This document shows positions 35,928 through 44,567 of a stretch of DNA of 64,000 nt, piece by piece. The DNA is from Geodermatophilus aquaeductus (GTDB taxonomy: Bacteria; Actinomycetota; Actinomycetes; Mycobacteriales; Geodermatophilaceae). Location: positions 62,001-126,000 of the forward strand of contig NZ_FXTJ01000011.1 of the NCBI RefSeq assembly GCF_900182545.1, written 5' to 3'. The position numbers and the translations under genes were made by a program. The notes under the pieces are model-generated. The model was not told the DNA's origin and searched no databases. It worked only from the letters and a program-made list of their open reading frames with translations. The stretch's first letter is position 1, and the number at the start of each line of letters is the position of its first letter.

Positions 35928-37526
35928 CTAGGCGCGCGCCTTGAGGTCCTTGCGGAGGATCTTGCCGGCCGCGGACTTGGGCACCTGCTCGATGAACTCC
36001 ACCGCACGGATCTTCTTGTGCGGGGCGAGCCGGCTGCCGGCGTAGTCCATGACCTCCTGCTCGGAGATCTCCGCGCCGGGCGCCCGGACGACGAACGCCT
36101 TGGGCAGCTCCTCGCCGCTCTCCTCGTCCTTGACGCCGATGACGGCGGCGTCGGCGATGGCCGGGTTGTTGAGCAGCACGGCCTCCAGCTCGGCCGGAGC
36201 CACCTGGTAGCCCTTGTACTTGATCAGCTCCTTGACCCGGTCGACGACCGTGTAGCAGCCGTTCTCGTCGACGATCGCGACGTCACCGGTGTGCAGCCAG
36301 CCCTCGGCGTCGAGGGTGTCGGCCGTGGCGGTCGGGTTGTTGAGGTAGCCCTTCATGACCTGCGGGCCGCGCACCCACAGCTCGCCGCGCTCGCCGGCGG
36401 CCGCGTCCTCGCCCGTCGACGGGTCGACCAGGCGGCACTCGGTGTTGGGCAGCGCCAGGCCGACCGACCCCTTGGGCACCGAGGTCACGCCCTCGGGCAG
36501 CCGCGTGGCGTCGGGCGTGGTGTGCGAGACCGGCGACAGCTCGGTCATCCCGTAGCCCTGCGCGACGACGACGCCGTCGGCCGCGCCCTTGCGCAGCCGG
36601 TCCTGGGCGGCCTGGGCCAGCGCCTCGTCCAGCGGCGCGGCACCGGAGGTGATGCTGCGCAGCGAGGACAGGTCGAACTGGTCGACCATCGGGTGCTTGG
36701 CCAGCGCCAGCACGATGGGCGGCGCCACGAAGGCGCGGGTGATCTTCTGGTCCTGGATGGTGCGCAGGAACTGCTCGAGGTCGAACCGCGGCAGGGTCAC
36801 CACGGTGCCGCCCCACTGCAGGCCCTGGTTCATCAGCACGGTCAGGCCGTAGATGTGGAAGAACGGCAGGACGGCAATGATCCGCTCGTCGCCCTCGACC
36901 AGCTCCACCAGCGGGCGGGACTGGCTGACGTTGGCCACCAGGTTGCGGTGGGTGAGCATGACGCCCTTGGGCAGGCCGGTGGTGCCGCTGGAGTAGGGCA
37001 GCGTGACCAGGTCCTCGGCGGGGTCGATGTCGACCTCGACCGACGGGGCGTCGCTGGTGATGAGGTCCAGGAGCGAGGCGTGGCCCTCGGCGCCGTCCAT
37101 GACGATGACCTCGTCGACCGGCGTCTGCTCGGTGGCCTCCAGCGCCCGGTCGAGGAACGGCGAGACGGTGACGAGCACCTTCGCGCCGGAGTCCTTCAGC
37201 TGGAAGGCGACCTCGTGGGCGGTGTAGAGCGAGTTGATCGGGCTCATCACGCAGCCTGCGCGGGCGATGCCGTGGAACACGACCGGGTACCACATGGTGT
37301 TCGGGCACAGCACCGCGACGACGTCGCCCTTGCGCAGCCCGCGGGCGGCCAGCGCGGCCGCCACCCGGTCGACGTAGGTGGCCAGCTGGCCGTGCGTGAT
37401 CGAGTCGCCGGTCAGACCATCGACCAGGGCGGGCGCGTCCGGGCGCGAGGCACCGCCCGCGAGGACGAACTCGGGGACCGACTGGTCGGGGATCGCGACG
37501 TCGGGATAACGACTGGCCAGAGCCAC
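35928..37526 (-). CDS. Acyl-CoA/4-coumarate-CoA ligase family AMP-binding enzyme
   Basis: A 532-residue adenylate-forming ligase activating a carboxylic acid as acyl-AMP and then acyl-CoA. Motifs: P-loop YSSGTTGLPKGVMLTH (A3), VLPFFHIYGL (A4), QGYGMTELSP (A5), GWLHTGDVA (A7), the hinge DRVKELIKYKGYQV (A8) and the C-terminal catalytic lysine in KSAAGKILRKDL (A10). All are intact. Overall similarity is to the 4-coumarate-CoA ligase group, which includes fatty and aromatic acid ligases; the exact acid is not predictable. The GTG start has GAGGAGG upstream. A hotdog thioesterase gene precedes it on the same strand. Confidence 0.93.
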   Translation of the reverse strand: MALASRYPDVAIPDQSVPEFVLAGGASRPDAPALVDGLTGDSITHGQLATYVDRVAAALAARGLRKGDVVAVLCPNTMWYPVVFHGIARAGCVMSPINSLYTAHEVAFQLKDSGAKVLVTVSPFLDRALEATEQTPVDEVIVMDGAEGHASLLDLITSDAPSVEVDIDPAEDLVTLPYSSGTTGLPKGVMLTHRNLVANVSQSRPLVELVEGDERIIAVLPFFHIYGLTVLMNQGLQWGGTVVTLPRFDLEQFLRTIQDQKITRAFVAPPIVLALAKHPMVDQFDLSSLRSITSGAAPLDEALAQAAQDRLRKGAADGVVVAQGYGMTELSPVSHTTPDATRLPEGVTSVPKGSVGLALPNTECRLVDPSTGEDAAAGERGELWVRGPQVMKGYLNNPTATADTLDAEGWLHTGDVAIVDENGCYTVVDRVKELIKYKGYQVAPAELEAVLLNNPAIADAAVIGVKDEESGEELPKAFVVRAPGAEISEQEVMDYAGSRLAPHKKIRAVEFIEQVPKSAAGKILRKDLKARA

Positions 37527-37603
37527 TGTGCTCCTCCTCGGGTTCAGGGTGGCGCCAGTCTCACACCCGCGGTGTGTCGCGGGACACGCGGGTTACCCGC
37601 GAG

Positions 37604-38026
37604 TCACCTCGGCCAGAGCACCGACTGGGTGCAGCGGAACAGCGCCAGCGTCTTCCCGGCGCCGGAGGTGACGACGGCGTCCCACACCTGCGTGGTGCGC
37701 CCGGCGTGGACGTTCGTGGCGACCGTGCCGATCCGGCCCTCGCGGACGGTGCCGAGGAAGTTGCTCTTGAGCTCGATGGTGGTGAACCCGGCGGCGCCCT
37801 CGGGCAGCAGCGCGCGGGTGGCCAGGCCGCAGGCGGTGTCGGCGAGCGCGACGACCGTCGCGGCGTGCAGGTAGCCGTTGGGCGCGAGCAGGTCGGGGCG
37901 CACGTCGAGACCGGCCTCGAGCCGGCCGGGCTCGTGCGCGGTGACCGTCAGCCCGAGCAGCCCGGGGAGGGTGCCCGGGACCAGGGCGTTGAGCTCGTCG
38001 GCGGTGAGGAACCCGGTGGCGGCCAT
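37604..38026 (-). CDS. PaaI-type hotdog thioesterase
   Basis: A 140-residue hotdog protein predicted to hydrolyse acyl-CoA thioesters. The family pattern GYLHAATVVALADTACGLAT covers the central helix with its catalytic Asp, preceded by PNG. LKSNFLGTVREG follows, then the strand TQVWDAVV. The ATG at 38026 has TAGGTT exactly 7 bases upstream on the minus strand, pointing to a leaderless transcript and fixing the start. It lies upstream of the acyl-CoA ligase gene on the same strand (77-base gap), so the two may act on related acyl-CoA pools. Confidence 0.9.
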   Translation of the reverse strand: MAATGFLTADELNALVPGTLPGLLGLTVTAHEPGRLEAGLDVRPDLLAPNGYLHAATVVALADTACGLATRALLPEGAAGFTTIELKSNFLGTVREGRIGTVATNVHAGRTTQVWDAVVTSGAGKTLALFRCTQSVLWPR

Positions 38027-38057
38027 GGGCGGCAACCTAGCGACCGGGTCCGGCCCG

Positions 38058-38636
38058 TCACGCGCCGGTGGAGTGGCCCCCGGCGCCCCGGAAGCGCCAG
38101 CGGCGGGCGCGCACCCGCTCGCCGCCGTCGCGGCGGCGCAGGTGCAGCCGCTCGTGGTGCGACTCCGACGAGTGGACGACGGTCACCGGACACGGCGCGT
38201 GCAGGACGCACTGCATGCTCGTCGACCCGAGCAGCATGGTGGAGAACCCGCCGTGCCCGCGGCTGCCGACCACGAGCAGGTCCGCGCCCGTCGCCTCCCG
38301 GATGAGCGCGTCCGCCGCCGACCCGAGGACGGCCGTCACGTGGATCACCGGGTGCGGCTCCGGGACCTCGCGGAGCACCTCGGCGGTGAACGTCTCGGCC
38401 CGTTCCGCCGCGGCGGCCTCGGCCTCCTCGTACCCGCCGACGCCGATCGCGTCGAAGTCCATCCACGCCTCGGGCGGGCGGTGGGCGATGACCGCCTCGA
38501 CGGGCACGTGCCGGCGGACGGCGTCCTCGACGGCGAACCGCAACGCGGCCCGCGCCCCCGCCGATCCGTCGACGCCCACCACCACGCGTGGCCCTCGCGC
38601 CCGGGACTCGTCGACCTGTTCGGGGTGCTCGGTCAT
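38058..38636 (-). CDS. Universal stress protein (UspA family)
   Basis: A 192-residue protein with a single Usp domain: VVVGVDGSAGARAALRFAVE at the start, and the ATP-binding motif GSRGHGGFSTMLLGSTS (G-x2-G-x9-G-S/T) followed by CPVTVVHSS. It therefore belongs to the ATP-binding branch. A basic 25-residue C-terminal tail (RLHLRRRDGGERVRARRWR) is unusual and may bind nucleic acid or membranes. The ATG follows GAGGAGG. Roles in dormancy, redox or energy stress are typical of the family in actinobacteria. Confidence 0.92.
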   Translation of the reverse strand: MTEHPEQVDESRARGPRVVVGVDGSAGARAALRFAVEDAVRRHVPVEAVIAHRPPEAWMDFDAIGVGGYEEAEAAAAERAETFTAEVLREVPEPHPVIHVTAVLGSAADALIREATGADLLVVGSRGHGGFSTMLLGSTSMQCVLHAPCPVTVVHSSESHHERLHLRRRDGGERVRARRWRFRGAGGHSTGA

Positions 38637-38729
38637 GACGGCCTCCTCAGCACCGCCGGCCGTGCGGCCCGGTGCCACACGGGCGACCCGATCATGGGCC
38701 GGTCGGCCGCCCGGCGACAGAGGCCTCCG

Positions 38730-39590
38730 TCAGGCCAGTCCGCGGGTGGTGCGCGCGGGGGGACGGTCACCGCGGATGGCGGCCACCATGTCCAGCGTCT
38801 GGCGGGTCGCGGCGACGTCGTGCGCGCGGAACACGCGGGCGCCGAGCCACGCGCTGACCGCCGTCGCCGCGAGCGTGCCGGTGAGCCGCTGGTCGAGCGG
38901 GACGTCGAGGGTCTCGCCGACGAAGTCCTTGTTCGACAGCGCCACCAGCACCGGCCAGCCGGTGGCCACCAGCTCGTCGAGGCGGCGGGTGGCCTCCAGC
39001 GAGTGCCGGGTGTTCTTGCCGAAGTCGTGGCCGGGGTCGACCAGCACCCGCTCGCGGTCCACCCCGGCGGCGACGGCGGCCTCGGCCAGCGCCGTCGTCC
39101 GCGCGACGACGTCGGCGACCACGTCGTCGTAGGTGACCCGGTGCGGCCGGGTGCGTGGCGGCAGCCCGCCGGCGTGCGTGCAGACGATGCCGGCGCCGGC
39201 CTCGGCGGCGACGTGCGGCAGCTCCGGGTCGATGCCGCCCCACGCGTCGTTGACGACGTCGGCCCCGGCGGCCAGGACCTCGCGCGCGACCTCGGCGCGC
39301 CAGGTGTCGATGGAGATCGGCAGGTCCGGGTGGGCCGCGCGGATCGCCGCGACGAGGTCCACGGTGCGGCGGATCTCCTCGGAGGGGGAGACCTCCTCGC
39401 CGGGCGCGGCCTTCACCCCGCCGACGTCGACCATGTCCGCGCCCTCGGCCACCACCCGGTCCACCCGCTCGACCGCCGCGGCCAGCTCGAACGTGGCGCC
39501 GCGGTCGTAGAAGGAGTCCGGCGTGCGGTTGACGATGGCCATGACCACCAGACCGCCGTCCGGCACGTCCCGCCGGCCCAGTCGCAGCAC
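38730..39590 (-). CDS. folP2: Dihydropteroate synthase homologue, FolP2 type
   Basis: A 286-residue TIM barrel. The pterin and pyrophosphate loops are recognisable but carry the FolP2 variants: MAIVNRTPDSFYDRGATF (instead of the NVTPDSFSDGG of true synthase), DVGGVKAAPGEEV, NDAWGGIDPELPHV and DPGHDFGKNTRHS. The closest remembered relative is M. tuberculosis FolP2 (Rv1207), reported not to have dihydropteroate synthase activity. So a folate role should not be assumed. The GTG start has GGACGGAGGG upstream. No other folate gene is adjacent. It is divergent from the MaoC gene. Confidence 0.88.
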   Translation of the reverse strand: MLRLGRRDVPDGGLVVMAIVNRTPDSFYDRGATFELAAAVERVDRVVAEGADMVDVGGVKAAPGEEVSPSEEIRRTVDLVAAIRAAHPDLPISIDTWRAEVAREVLAAGADVVNDAWGGIDPELPHVAAEAGAGIVCTHAGGLPPRTRPHRVTYDDVVADVVARTTALAEAAVAAGVDRERVLVDPGHDFGKNTRHSLEATRRLDELVATGWPVLVALSNKDFVGETLDVPLDQRLTGTLAATAVSAWLGARVFRAHDVAATRQTLDMVAAIRGDRPPARTTRGLA

Positions 39591-39674
39591 CCCGTCGCCC
39601 TCCGTCCCGCGCGTGTGGTGGAGTCAGCCAACCAGACCACCGGCAACACGGACGAGGACACAGGAGGACGGGCG

Positions 39675-40136
39675 ATGGCGCAGACCACCGTGGACGGCGT
39701 CGAGGGCGTGCAGGGCCTCGTGGGGCAGCACCTCGGGTACAGCGACTGGGTCGAGGTGACCCAGGAGCAGGTCAACCAGTTCGCCGAGGCGACCGGGGAC
39801 CACCAGTGGATCCACGTCGACGTCGAGCGCGCGAAGAAGGAGAGCCCCTTCGGCGGCCCGGTGGCGCACGGGTACCTGACGCTGTCGCTCATCCCGTCGC
39901 TGCTGCCGCAGATCGTCGAGATCAGCGGCTTCCGCATGGGCGTCAACTACGGCACCGAGAAGGTGCGCTTCCCCTCGCCGGTGCCGGTGGGCAGCCGGGT
40001 CCGCGCCGGCGCCACGCTGGCCTCCGCGACGCCGTTCGACGGCGGCATCGCGATGAACATGGACGTCACCGTCGAGGTCGAGGGCCAGACGAAGCCGGCG
40101 ATGGTCGCCACCGTCGTCTACCGCCGCTACCTCTAG
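39675..40136 (+). CDS. MaoC-type (R)-specific enoyl-CoA hydratase
   Basis: A 153-residue single-hotdog hydratase. The catalytic motif ATGDHQWIHVDVERA (Asp and His of hydratase 2) is followed by FGGPVAHGYLTLSLIPSL, and the C-terminal strands include VRFPSPVPVGSRVRAGATL. It should hydrate trans-2-enoyl-CoA to (R)-3-hydroxyacyl-CoA. Similar stand-alone proteins are common in actinobacteria. The ATG follows AGGAGGACGG. It ends just before a perfect palindrome and the convergent serine hydrolase. Confidence 0.92.
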   Translation: MAQTTVDGVEGVQGLVGQHLGYSDWVEVTQEQVNQFAEATGDHQWIHVDVERAKKESPFGGPVAHGYLTLSLIPSLLPQIVEISGFRMGVNYGTEKVRFPSPVPVGSRVRAGATLASATPFDGGIAMNMDVTVEVEGQTKPAMVATVVYRRYL

Positions 40137-40144
40137 GCCGGCCC

Positions 40145-40189
40145 GTGCACTTCCGCGGATGTGCCCGGGGCACATCCGCGGAAGTGCAC
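40145..40189. repeat. Perfect 45-bp palindrome (CCGCGGA family), probable bidirectional terminator
   Basis: Two exact 21-base arms (40145-40165 and 40169-40189; outer sequence GTGCACTTCCGCGGATG) around CGG. It lies between convergent genes, 8 and 4 bases from their ends, and belongs to the same sequence family as 16201-16241 and 56527-56571. Confidence 0.75.
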
Positions 40190-40193
40190 GACC

Positions 40194-41450
40194 TCAGGTG
40201 ACGATCGCCTGGTTGACCAGCGCGCGCAGGTAGGGGCGGATCGGCAGCGTGCTCGAGGGCAGCAGTTGCGTGTAGAAGCTGACGACGACGTCCTCGACCG
40301 GGTCCACGTAGAACGCCGTCGACGCCGCCCCGCCCCAGCTGTAGTCGCCGGCGCTGGCGACGCCGCCGTAGCGCACCGGGTCGATCACCATCGAGAACCC
40401 GAGCCCGAAGCCCACCCCGCGCAGCGGCGTCTCGGCGAACAGCGGCCGGCCGAAGGTCTCCAGGTCCTGGCTGCCGGGCAGGTGGTTGCGGACCATGTGC
40501 GCCAGCGTCCGCGGGCCCAGCAGCCGCCCGCCGTCGAAGGAGCCCCCGCGGCGCAGCATCTCGCAGAAGCGCAGGTAGTCCGCCGCGGTCGAGACCAGCC
40601 CGCCGCCGCCGGACAGGAACGTCGGCCGGCGGTGCGCCGCCTCGCCCATCGCGTCGAGCGGCGCGAACCCGGTGGCCGGGCCGCCGGGCTGCCCCGGGAC
40701 GGCGGCGTAGAGGCGGGCCAGCGAGGCGACGTCGTCGTCCTCCCGCAGGCCGAAGGAGGTGTCGGCCATGCCGAGCGGACGGAAGATCCGCTCGGCGAAG
40801 AAGACGTCGAGCGTCTGCCCCGACACGACCTCGACCAGCCGGCCGAGGACGTCGGTGGAGACGCCGTAGTTCCACTCCGAGCCGGGCTGGAAGACCAGCG
40901 GGACCGAGGCCCACTGCCGGCAGACCTCGGCGGAGTCGGCACCGGGCGGGGTGCCCCACTCGTGGCCCATCGCGCGGTACATCGCGTCGACCGGGTGGGC
41001 GTGGTGGAAGCCGTAGGTGAGCCCGGAGGTGTGGGTGAGCAGGTGCCACACGCGGATCGGCTCGACCTGGGGCTGGGTGACCGGCTTCTGCGCCGACCCG
41101 GCGACGTAGACGCGGGTCTCGGCGAACTCCGGCAGCCACTTGGCGATCGGGTCGGTGAGCTCGAAGGCCCCCTCCTCGTACAGCATCATCGCCGCCACCG
41201 AGGTCACCGGCTTGGTCATCGAGAAGATCCGCCAGCGGGTGTCCTCCTCGACCGGCAGGCCGTTCTCGACGTCGCGGGAGCCGTACCGCCCCACGTGCGC
41301 CAGCCGGCCGTGCCGCGACACCGTGACGAGGAAGCCGGGCAGCCGGCCGTCGTCGACCCAGCGGGCCAGCCGCCGGTCCAGGCGCTCCAGCCGGCCGGCG
41401 TCGAGACCGACCTCGGCCGCGTCGGTGTCCAGGGTCAGTCCGCTCGCCAC
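40194..41450 (-). CDS. Beta-lactamase-fold serine hydrolase (class C/EstB-like)
   Basis: A 418-residue serine hydrolase. The nucleophile motif SxxK is RIFSMTKPVTS (about residue 79), the Tyr motif is EWNYGVSTDVLG, and further family segments are LLTHTSGLTYGF and FLSGGGGLVSTAADYLRF. Without a signal peptide it is probably a cytoplasmic esterase or amidase rather than a secreted beta-lactamase. The GTG at 41450 follows GGAGGAG. A perfect palindrome lies just beyond the stop. The substrate is unknown. Confidence 0.9.
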   Translation of the reverse strand: MASGLTLDTDAAEVGLDAGRLERLDRRLARWVDDGRLPGFLVTVSRHGRLAHVGRYGSRDVENGLPVEEDTRWRIFSMTKPVTSVAAMMLYEEGAFELTDPIAKWLPEFAETRVYVAGSAQKPVTQPQVEPIRVWHLLTHTSGLTYGFHHAHPVDAMYRAMGHEWGTPPGADSAEVCRQWASVPLVFQPGSEWNYGVSTDVLGRLVEVVSGQTLDVFFAERIFRPLGMADTSFGLREDDDVASLARLYAAVPGQPGGPATGFAPLDAMGEAAHRRPTFLSGGGGLVSTAADYLRFCEMLRRGGSFDGGRLLGPRTLAHMVRNHLPGSQDLETFGRPLFAETPLRGVGFGLGFSMVIDPVRYGGVASAGDYSWGGAASTAFYVDPVEDVVVSFYTQLLPSSTLPIRPYLRALVNQAIVT

Positions 41451-41563
41451 GTGCTCCTCCGTCCCGGCACCGTCGCCCTCGGGCGGCGCCTGCCCGCGCA
41501 TCCTGACCCACGGTGCGTGGGCGAGGTCACACGGGTCAGGCGCCACCTCGCGGGGCGACCCCG

Positions 41564-41616
41564 GATCAGACGGGGACGTCGCTGGGACGCCGCCGATCAG
41601 ACGGGGACGTTGCTGG
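41564..41616. repeat. 22-bp direct repeat at the 3' end of the HU gene
   Basis: GATCAGACGGGGACGTYGCT plus two bases occurs at 41564-41585 and 41595-41616 with one mismatch (31-base offset). The second copy contains the last codons and stop of the HU gene. The first lies just beyond it, so the gene's 3' terminus has been duplicated or was once longer. Confidence 0.8.
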
Positions 41617-41881
41617 CGGCCTTCTTCAGGTTCGAGCCGGCGGTCACCTTGACGGTGTTGGCCGCGGGGATGTCGATCGACTCGCCGGTCTGCGGGTTGC
41701 GGCCGGTGCGCGCCGACCGCTGGGTGCGCTCGACGGTGATGAGGCCGGAGACGGCCACCTTCTCGCCGCGGGTGATCGCCTCGACGAGCTCCTCCTGCAG
41801 GCCACTCAGGACGGCGTCCACGGTGGCGCTGGGGACGTCGGCGCGCTTGGCGATGGCGGAGACGAGTTCGGCCTTGTTCAC
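41597..41881 (-). CDS. HU-like DNA-binding protein
   Basis: A 94-residue HU/IHF-family nucleoid protein: NKAELVSAIAKRADVPSATV, a central helix EELVEAITRGEKVAVSG, and the DNA-binding arm region RTQRSARTGRNPQTGESIDI (the RNPxTG core of HU) followed by VKVTAGSNLKKA. It lacks the long basic tail of the major actinobacterial HupB, so it is a short HU-type protein. The GTG start follows GAGAGGAAACCC. The gene's 3' end is partly duplicated downstream. Confidence 0.95.
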   Translation of the reverse strand: MNKAELVSAIAKRADVPSATVDAVLSGLQEELVEAITRGEKVAVSGLITVERTQRSARTGRNPQTGESIDIPAANTVKVTAGSNLKKAASNVPV

Positions 41882-42143
41882 GGGTTTCCTCTCGGGACGT
41901 CGCGGCCGCGCGGTCTCGGCGGCCGCCGTGTGGGGGGTGCCGACCGCAGGATGCGGCGGCGTCCCGGACGGGCGCCCGGGACGGACCGGTCCCGTCAGGA
42001 CGGGCCGGCCCGGGGCACGGTGACACGCCGACGGCGCATCTGGCCAGTGCAGACACCGAACCACACCCAGCCGACACTCTCGGTCCCACCCGTCCCAGGG
42101 CCCCCGCGGGCGGCACCGGGGACCCCGACATAGCGTGGGATGC
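41882..42143. other. 262-base gap between divergent HU and aldo/keto reductase genes
   Basis: No coding signal is seen. The region should hold the HU promoter (leftward). On the right side TAGCGT (42131-42136) is a convincing -10 for a leaderless transcript of the aldo/keto reductase. Confidence 0.5.
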
Positions 42144-43067
42144 GTGCCACAGATCCCCGGGACCGACCTGACCGTCAGCGACCTGTGCCTGGGCGGCAAC
42201 GTCTTCGGCTGGACCGCCGACGAGCCGACGTCGCACGCCGTCCTCGACCGGTTCGTCGACTCCGTCCCGAGCACGCAGAGCCCGTTCGTCGACACCGCGG
42301 AGATGTACGGCGACGGCCGCTCCGAGCAGATCCTGGGCGGCTGGATGGCCGAGCGCGGGCTGCGCGACCGGATGGTGGTGGCCACCAAGGCCTCGCCGGG
42401 GCGCAAGGAGCACCCGCTGTCGGCGACGGAGATCGAGGTCGCGGCCGAGCGCTCGCTGCGCAATCTCCAGACCGACCGCATCGACCTCTACTACGCCCAC
42501 TACGACGACGAGTCGACGCCGCTGGAGGAGACGCTCACCGCCTTCGACGCGCTCGTGCGCGCCGGCAAGGTCCGGTACGTCGCGGCGTCGAACTACTCGC
42601 CGCAGCGGCTGACCGAGGCGCTGGAGATCTCCGAGAAGCTGGGGATCACCCGCTACGTGGCGCTGCAGCCGCACTACAACCTGGTCGAGCGGCCGGCCTA
42701 CGAGGACGGGCTGCGCGACGTCGTCGCCGCCTCCGACCTGGGCTGCCTGCCCTACTTCGCGCTGGCCAAGGGCTTCCTGACCGGCAAGTACCGCGCCGGC
42801 GAGCGGGTGGACTCACCGCGGGCGCAGGGCGCGCAGGCCTACGTGGGGGAGCGGGGCGACCGGGTGCTCGCCGCGCTGGCCGAGGTGGCCGCCGCGCACG
42901 GCGTCTCCCAGGCCGCCGTGGCGCTGCGCTGGCTCGCCGACCAGCCGACCGTCACCGCGCCCATCGCCAGCGGCCGCGACGTCGACCAGGTCGCCGACCT
43001 GCTGCCGATGCAGGACCTCGTCCTGACCGACGACGAGCGCGCGGCGCTCACCGCCGCCTCGGAATAG
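42144..43067 (+). CDS. Aldo/keto reductase
   Basis: A 307-residue NADPH-dependent TIM-barrel reductase. Catalytic residues are visible in order: Asp and Tyr in VDTAEMYGDGRSE, Lys in VVATKAS, and His in DLYYAHYDD. The cofactor-binding segment near the C-terminus is TAPIASGRDVDQV, related to the usual IxGA/S pattern. The family is the YajO/Tas-like group acting on aldehydes or sugars; substrate unknown. TAGCGT lies exactly 7 bases before the GTG (leaderless), and this selects 42144 as the start. Confidence 0.93.
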   Translation: MPQIPGTDLTVSDLCLGGNVFGWTADEPTSHAVLDRFVDSVPSTQSPFVDTAEMYGDGRSEQILGGWMAERGLRDRMVVATKASPGRKEHPLSATEIEVAAERSLRNLQTDRIDLYYAHYDDESTPLEETLTAFDALVRAGKVRYVAASNYSPQRLTEALEISEKLGITRYVALQPHYNLVERPAYEDGLRDVVAASDLGCLPYFALAKGFLTGKYRAGERVDSPRAQGAQAYVGERGDRVLAALAEVAAAHGVSQAAVALRWLADQPTVTAPIASGRDVDQVADLLPMQDLVLTDDERAALTAASE

Positions 43068-43088
43068 GCGCGGGGCCCCGCGGGAGCC

Positions 43089-43262
43089 TCAGGCGGCGCG
43101 GATGTGCGCGCAGACGGCGGCGACCAGCTCCGGCCCGACCTCGGTCAGGCCGTGGTCGGCGGCGGCGTGCCCGGCGACCTGGCCGAGGATGCCGGCGTCG
43201 TCACCGGCGGTGAAGCGGGCGGTGCAGCCGGGGACGACGTCCCCGCAGGCGAAGGTCTTCAC
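43089..43262 (-). CDS. DUF1059 small protein
   Basis: A 57-residue protein starting KTFACGDVVPGCTARFTAGD and ending with a short helix (LVAAVCAHIRAA). The paired cysteines in ACGDVVPGC and the following GQVAGHAAADHG are the DUF1059 signature. Function is unknown; the Cys/His pattern suggests possible metal binding. The GTG start has GGAGAG 8 bases upstream. It ends 22 bases from the convergent aldo/keto reductase and follows the EAL gene on the same strand. Confidence 0.85.
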   Translation of the reverse strand: MKTFACGDVVPGCTARFTAGDDAGILGQVAGHAAADHGLTEVGPELVAAVCAHIRAA

Positions 43263-43305
43263 AGGTCTCTCCAGGCGGACCGCTCGCCCGGACGGGCGGC
43301 GGGGG

Positions 43306-44400
43306 TCATCGGGCGGCGGCCGCGGAGGCCAGGTCCTCGACGCGCAGCAGACCCAGGACGGCGCCGGCCGCGTCGGTGCACACCACGGGGTCGAAGCGCT
43401 GCGCCGGCGAGCGGGTCAGCGCCCGCTGCAGGGTGGCGGCGACGTCGTCGGTGGGGTGCGCCCGCAGCGAGACCGGGGCGGTGTGCGCCAACCCGGTGCG
43501 CGGGTCGGCCAGCCGCAGCGCGAGTGGCTCGCCCTGCGGTCCGACGAGGACGACCGGGGGGACGCCGGGGGAGGCCTCGGTGACCTCGCACTGGCGGACC
43601 GGGCGCAGCAGGCTCGCCACGGTCGACGCCGTCCGGGCGCGCGCGGTGTGCCCGCGGACCAGCGCGGCGACGTCGGGGGCCAGCGGCGCGAACCCCGCGG
43701 CGGGGCGGCCCAGCAGCCAGCCCTGCGCCAGGGGGACGCCGAGCCGGCAGAACGCGGCCAGTTCGCCGCGGGTCTCGATGCCCTCGGCCAGCAGCCAGGC
43801 GTCGATGCGGCCGGCGAACTCGCCGACCATCTCGGCCAGGGCCAGGCGCACCGGGTCGCTGTCGACGCCGGCCACCAGGGACCGGTCGAGCTTGACCAGC
43901 TGCGGGCGCAGGGCGGCCAGCTGCTGCAGCCCCGACCAGCCCGAGCCGGTGTCGTCCAGGGCGACGAGCGCGCCGCGGGCCCGCAGGGCGGCGACCTGGA
44001 CCCGCAGGGCGGCCAGGTCGTGGACGGGCGCGTGCTCGGTGAGCTCGACGACGACGCGGCGCAGGTCCGGCCGCGTGGCGAACGCCTCCTGCACCGGGCG
44101 GGTGTCGAGCAGGTGCGGGCCGACGTTGACGGTGAGGAAGGTGTCCGGCGGCAGGTCGGGGACGGCGGCCAGGGCCTTGTGCAGAGCCAGCGCCTCGAGC
44201 TCGGCGGCGATCCCGGCGTCGGCGGCCGCGGTGAACCACACCTCCGGGCCGGCGGTGCCCGGGAAGCGCGAGAGCGCCTCGTAGCCGGCCACCCGGGCCC
44301 GCGCGAGGTCGACGATCGGCTGGAACACCAGCGTGAGGTCGCCGGGGTCGGCGAGCAGGGGGCGGCAGTCCGGCAGCCGCCGCGTCAGCATCCCCGTCAT
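43306..44400 (-). CDS. EAL-domain c-di-GMP phosphodiesterase with C-terminal CBS-like region
   Basis: A 364-residue cytoplasmic protein. The EAL domain (about residues 20-260) has the key acids and base: EAL itself at 41-43 (GYEALSRFP), Asn in LTVNVGPHLL, Glu in VVVELTEH, the Asp pair in VALDDTGSGW, Lys in QLVKLDRSL and Glu in AEGIETRGEL. It should therefore hydrolyse c-di-GMP to pGpG. The C-terminal ~90 residues (LRAHPTDDVAATLQRAL, VVCTDAAGAVLGLLRVEDL) look like a CBS-type ligand-binding module. The ATG at 44400 lacks a clear ribosome binding site. It is divergent from the PP2C phosphatase gene. Confidence 0.88.
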   Translation of the reverse strand: MTGMLTRRLPDCRPLLADPGDLTLVFQPIVDLARARVAGYEALSRFPGTAGPEVWFTAAADAGIAAELEALALHKALAAVPDLPPDTFLTVNVGPHLLDTRPVQEAFATRPDLRRVVVELTEHAPVHDLAALRVQVAALRARGALVALDDTGSGWSGLQQLAALRPQLVKLDRSLVAGVDSDPVRLALAEMVGEFAGRIDAWLLAEGIETRGELAAFCRLGVPLAQGWLLGRPAAGFAPLAPDVAALVRGHTARARTASTVASLLRPVRQCEVTEASPGVPPVVLVGPQGEPLALRLADPRTGLAHTAPVSLRAHPTDDVAATLQRALTRSPAQRFDPVVCTDAAGAVLGLLRVEDLASAAAAR

Positions 44401-44567
44401 GCGAGGGCCATCGGCCGGGGACGCCGCGGGCCCGACCCCTCCGGCGCGCGTCCTCACCCGGGCGGGGGACGACCCGCGCGGCTGCGGACGGCGCCGTCCG
44501 ATCGGCCTCCCCGCGTGGCAGCATGGTCGGCTGCGGCCGTCCGGGCCGCGGGCGGACGAGGAGGGCC

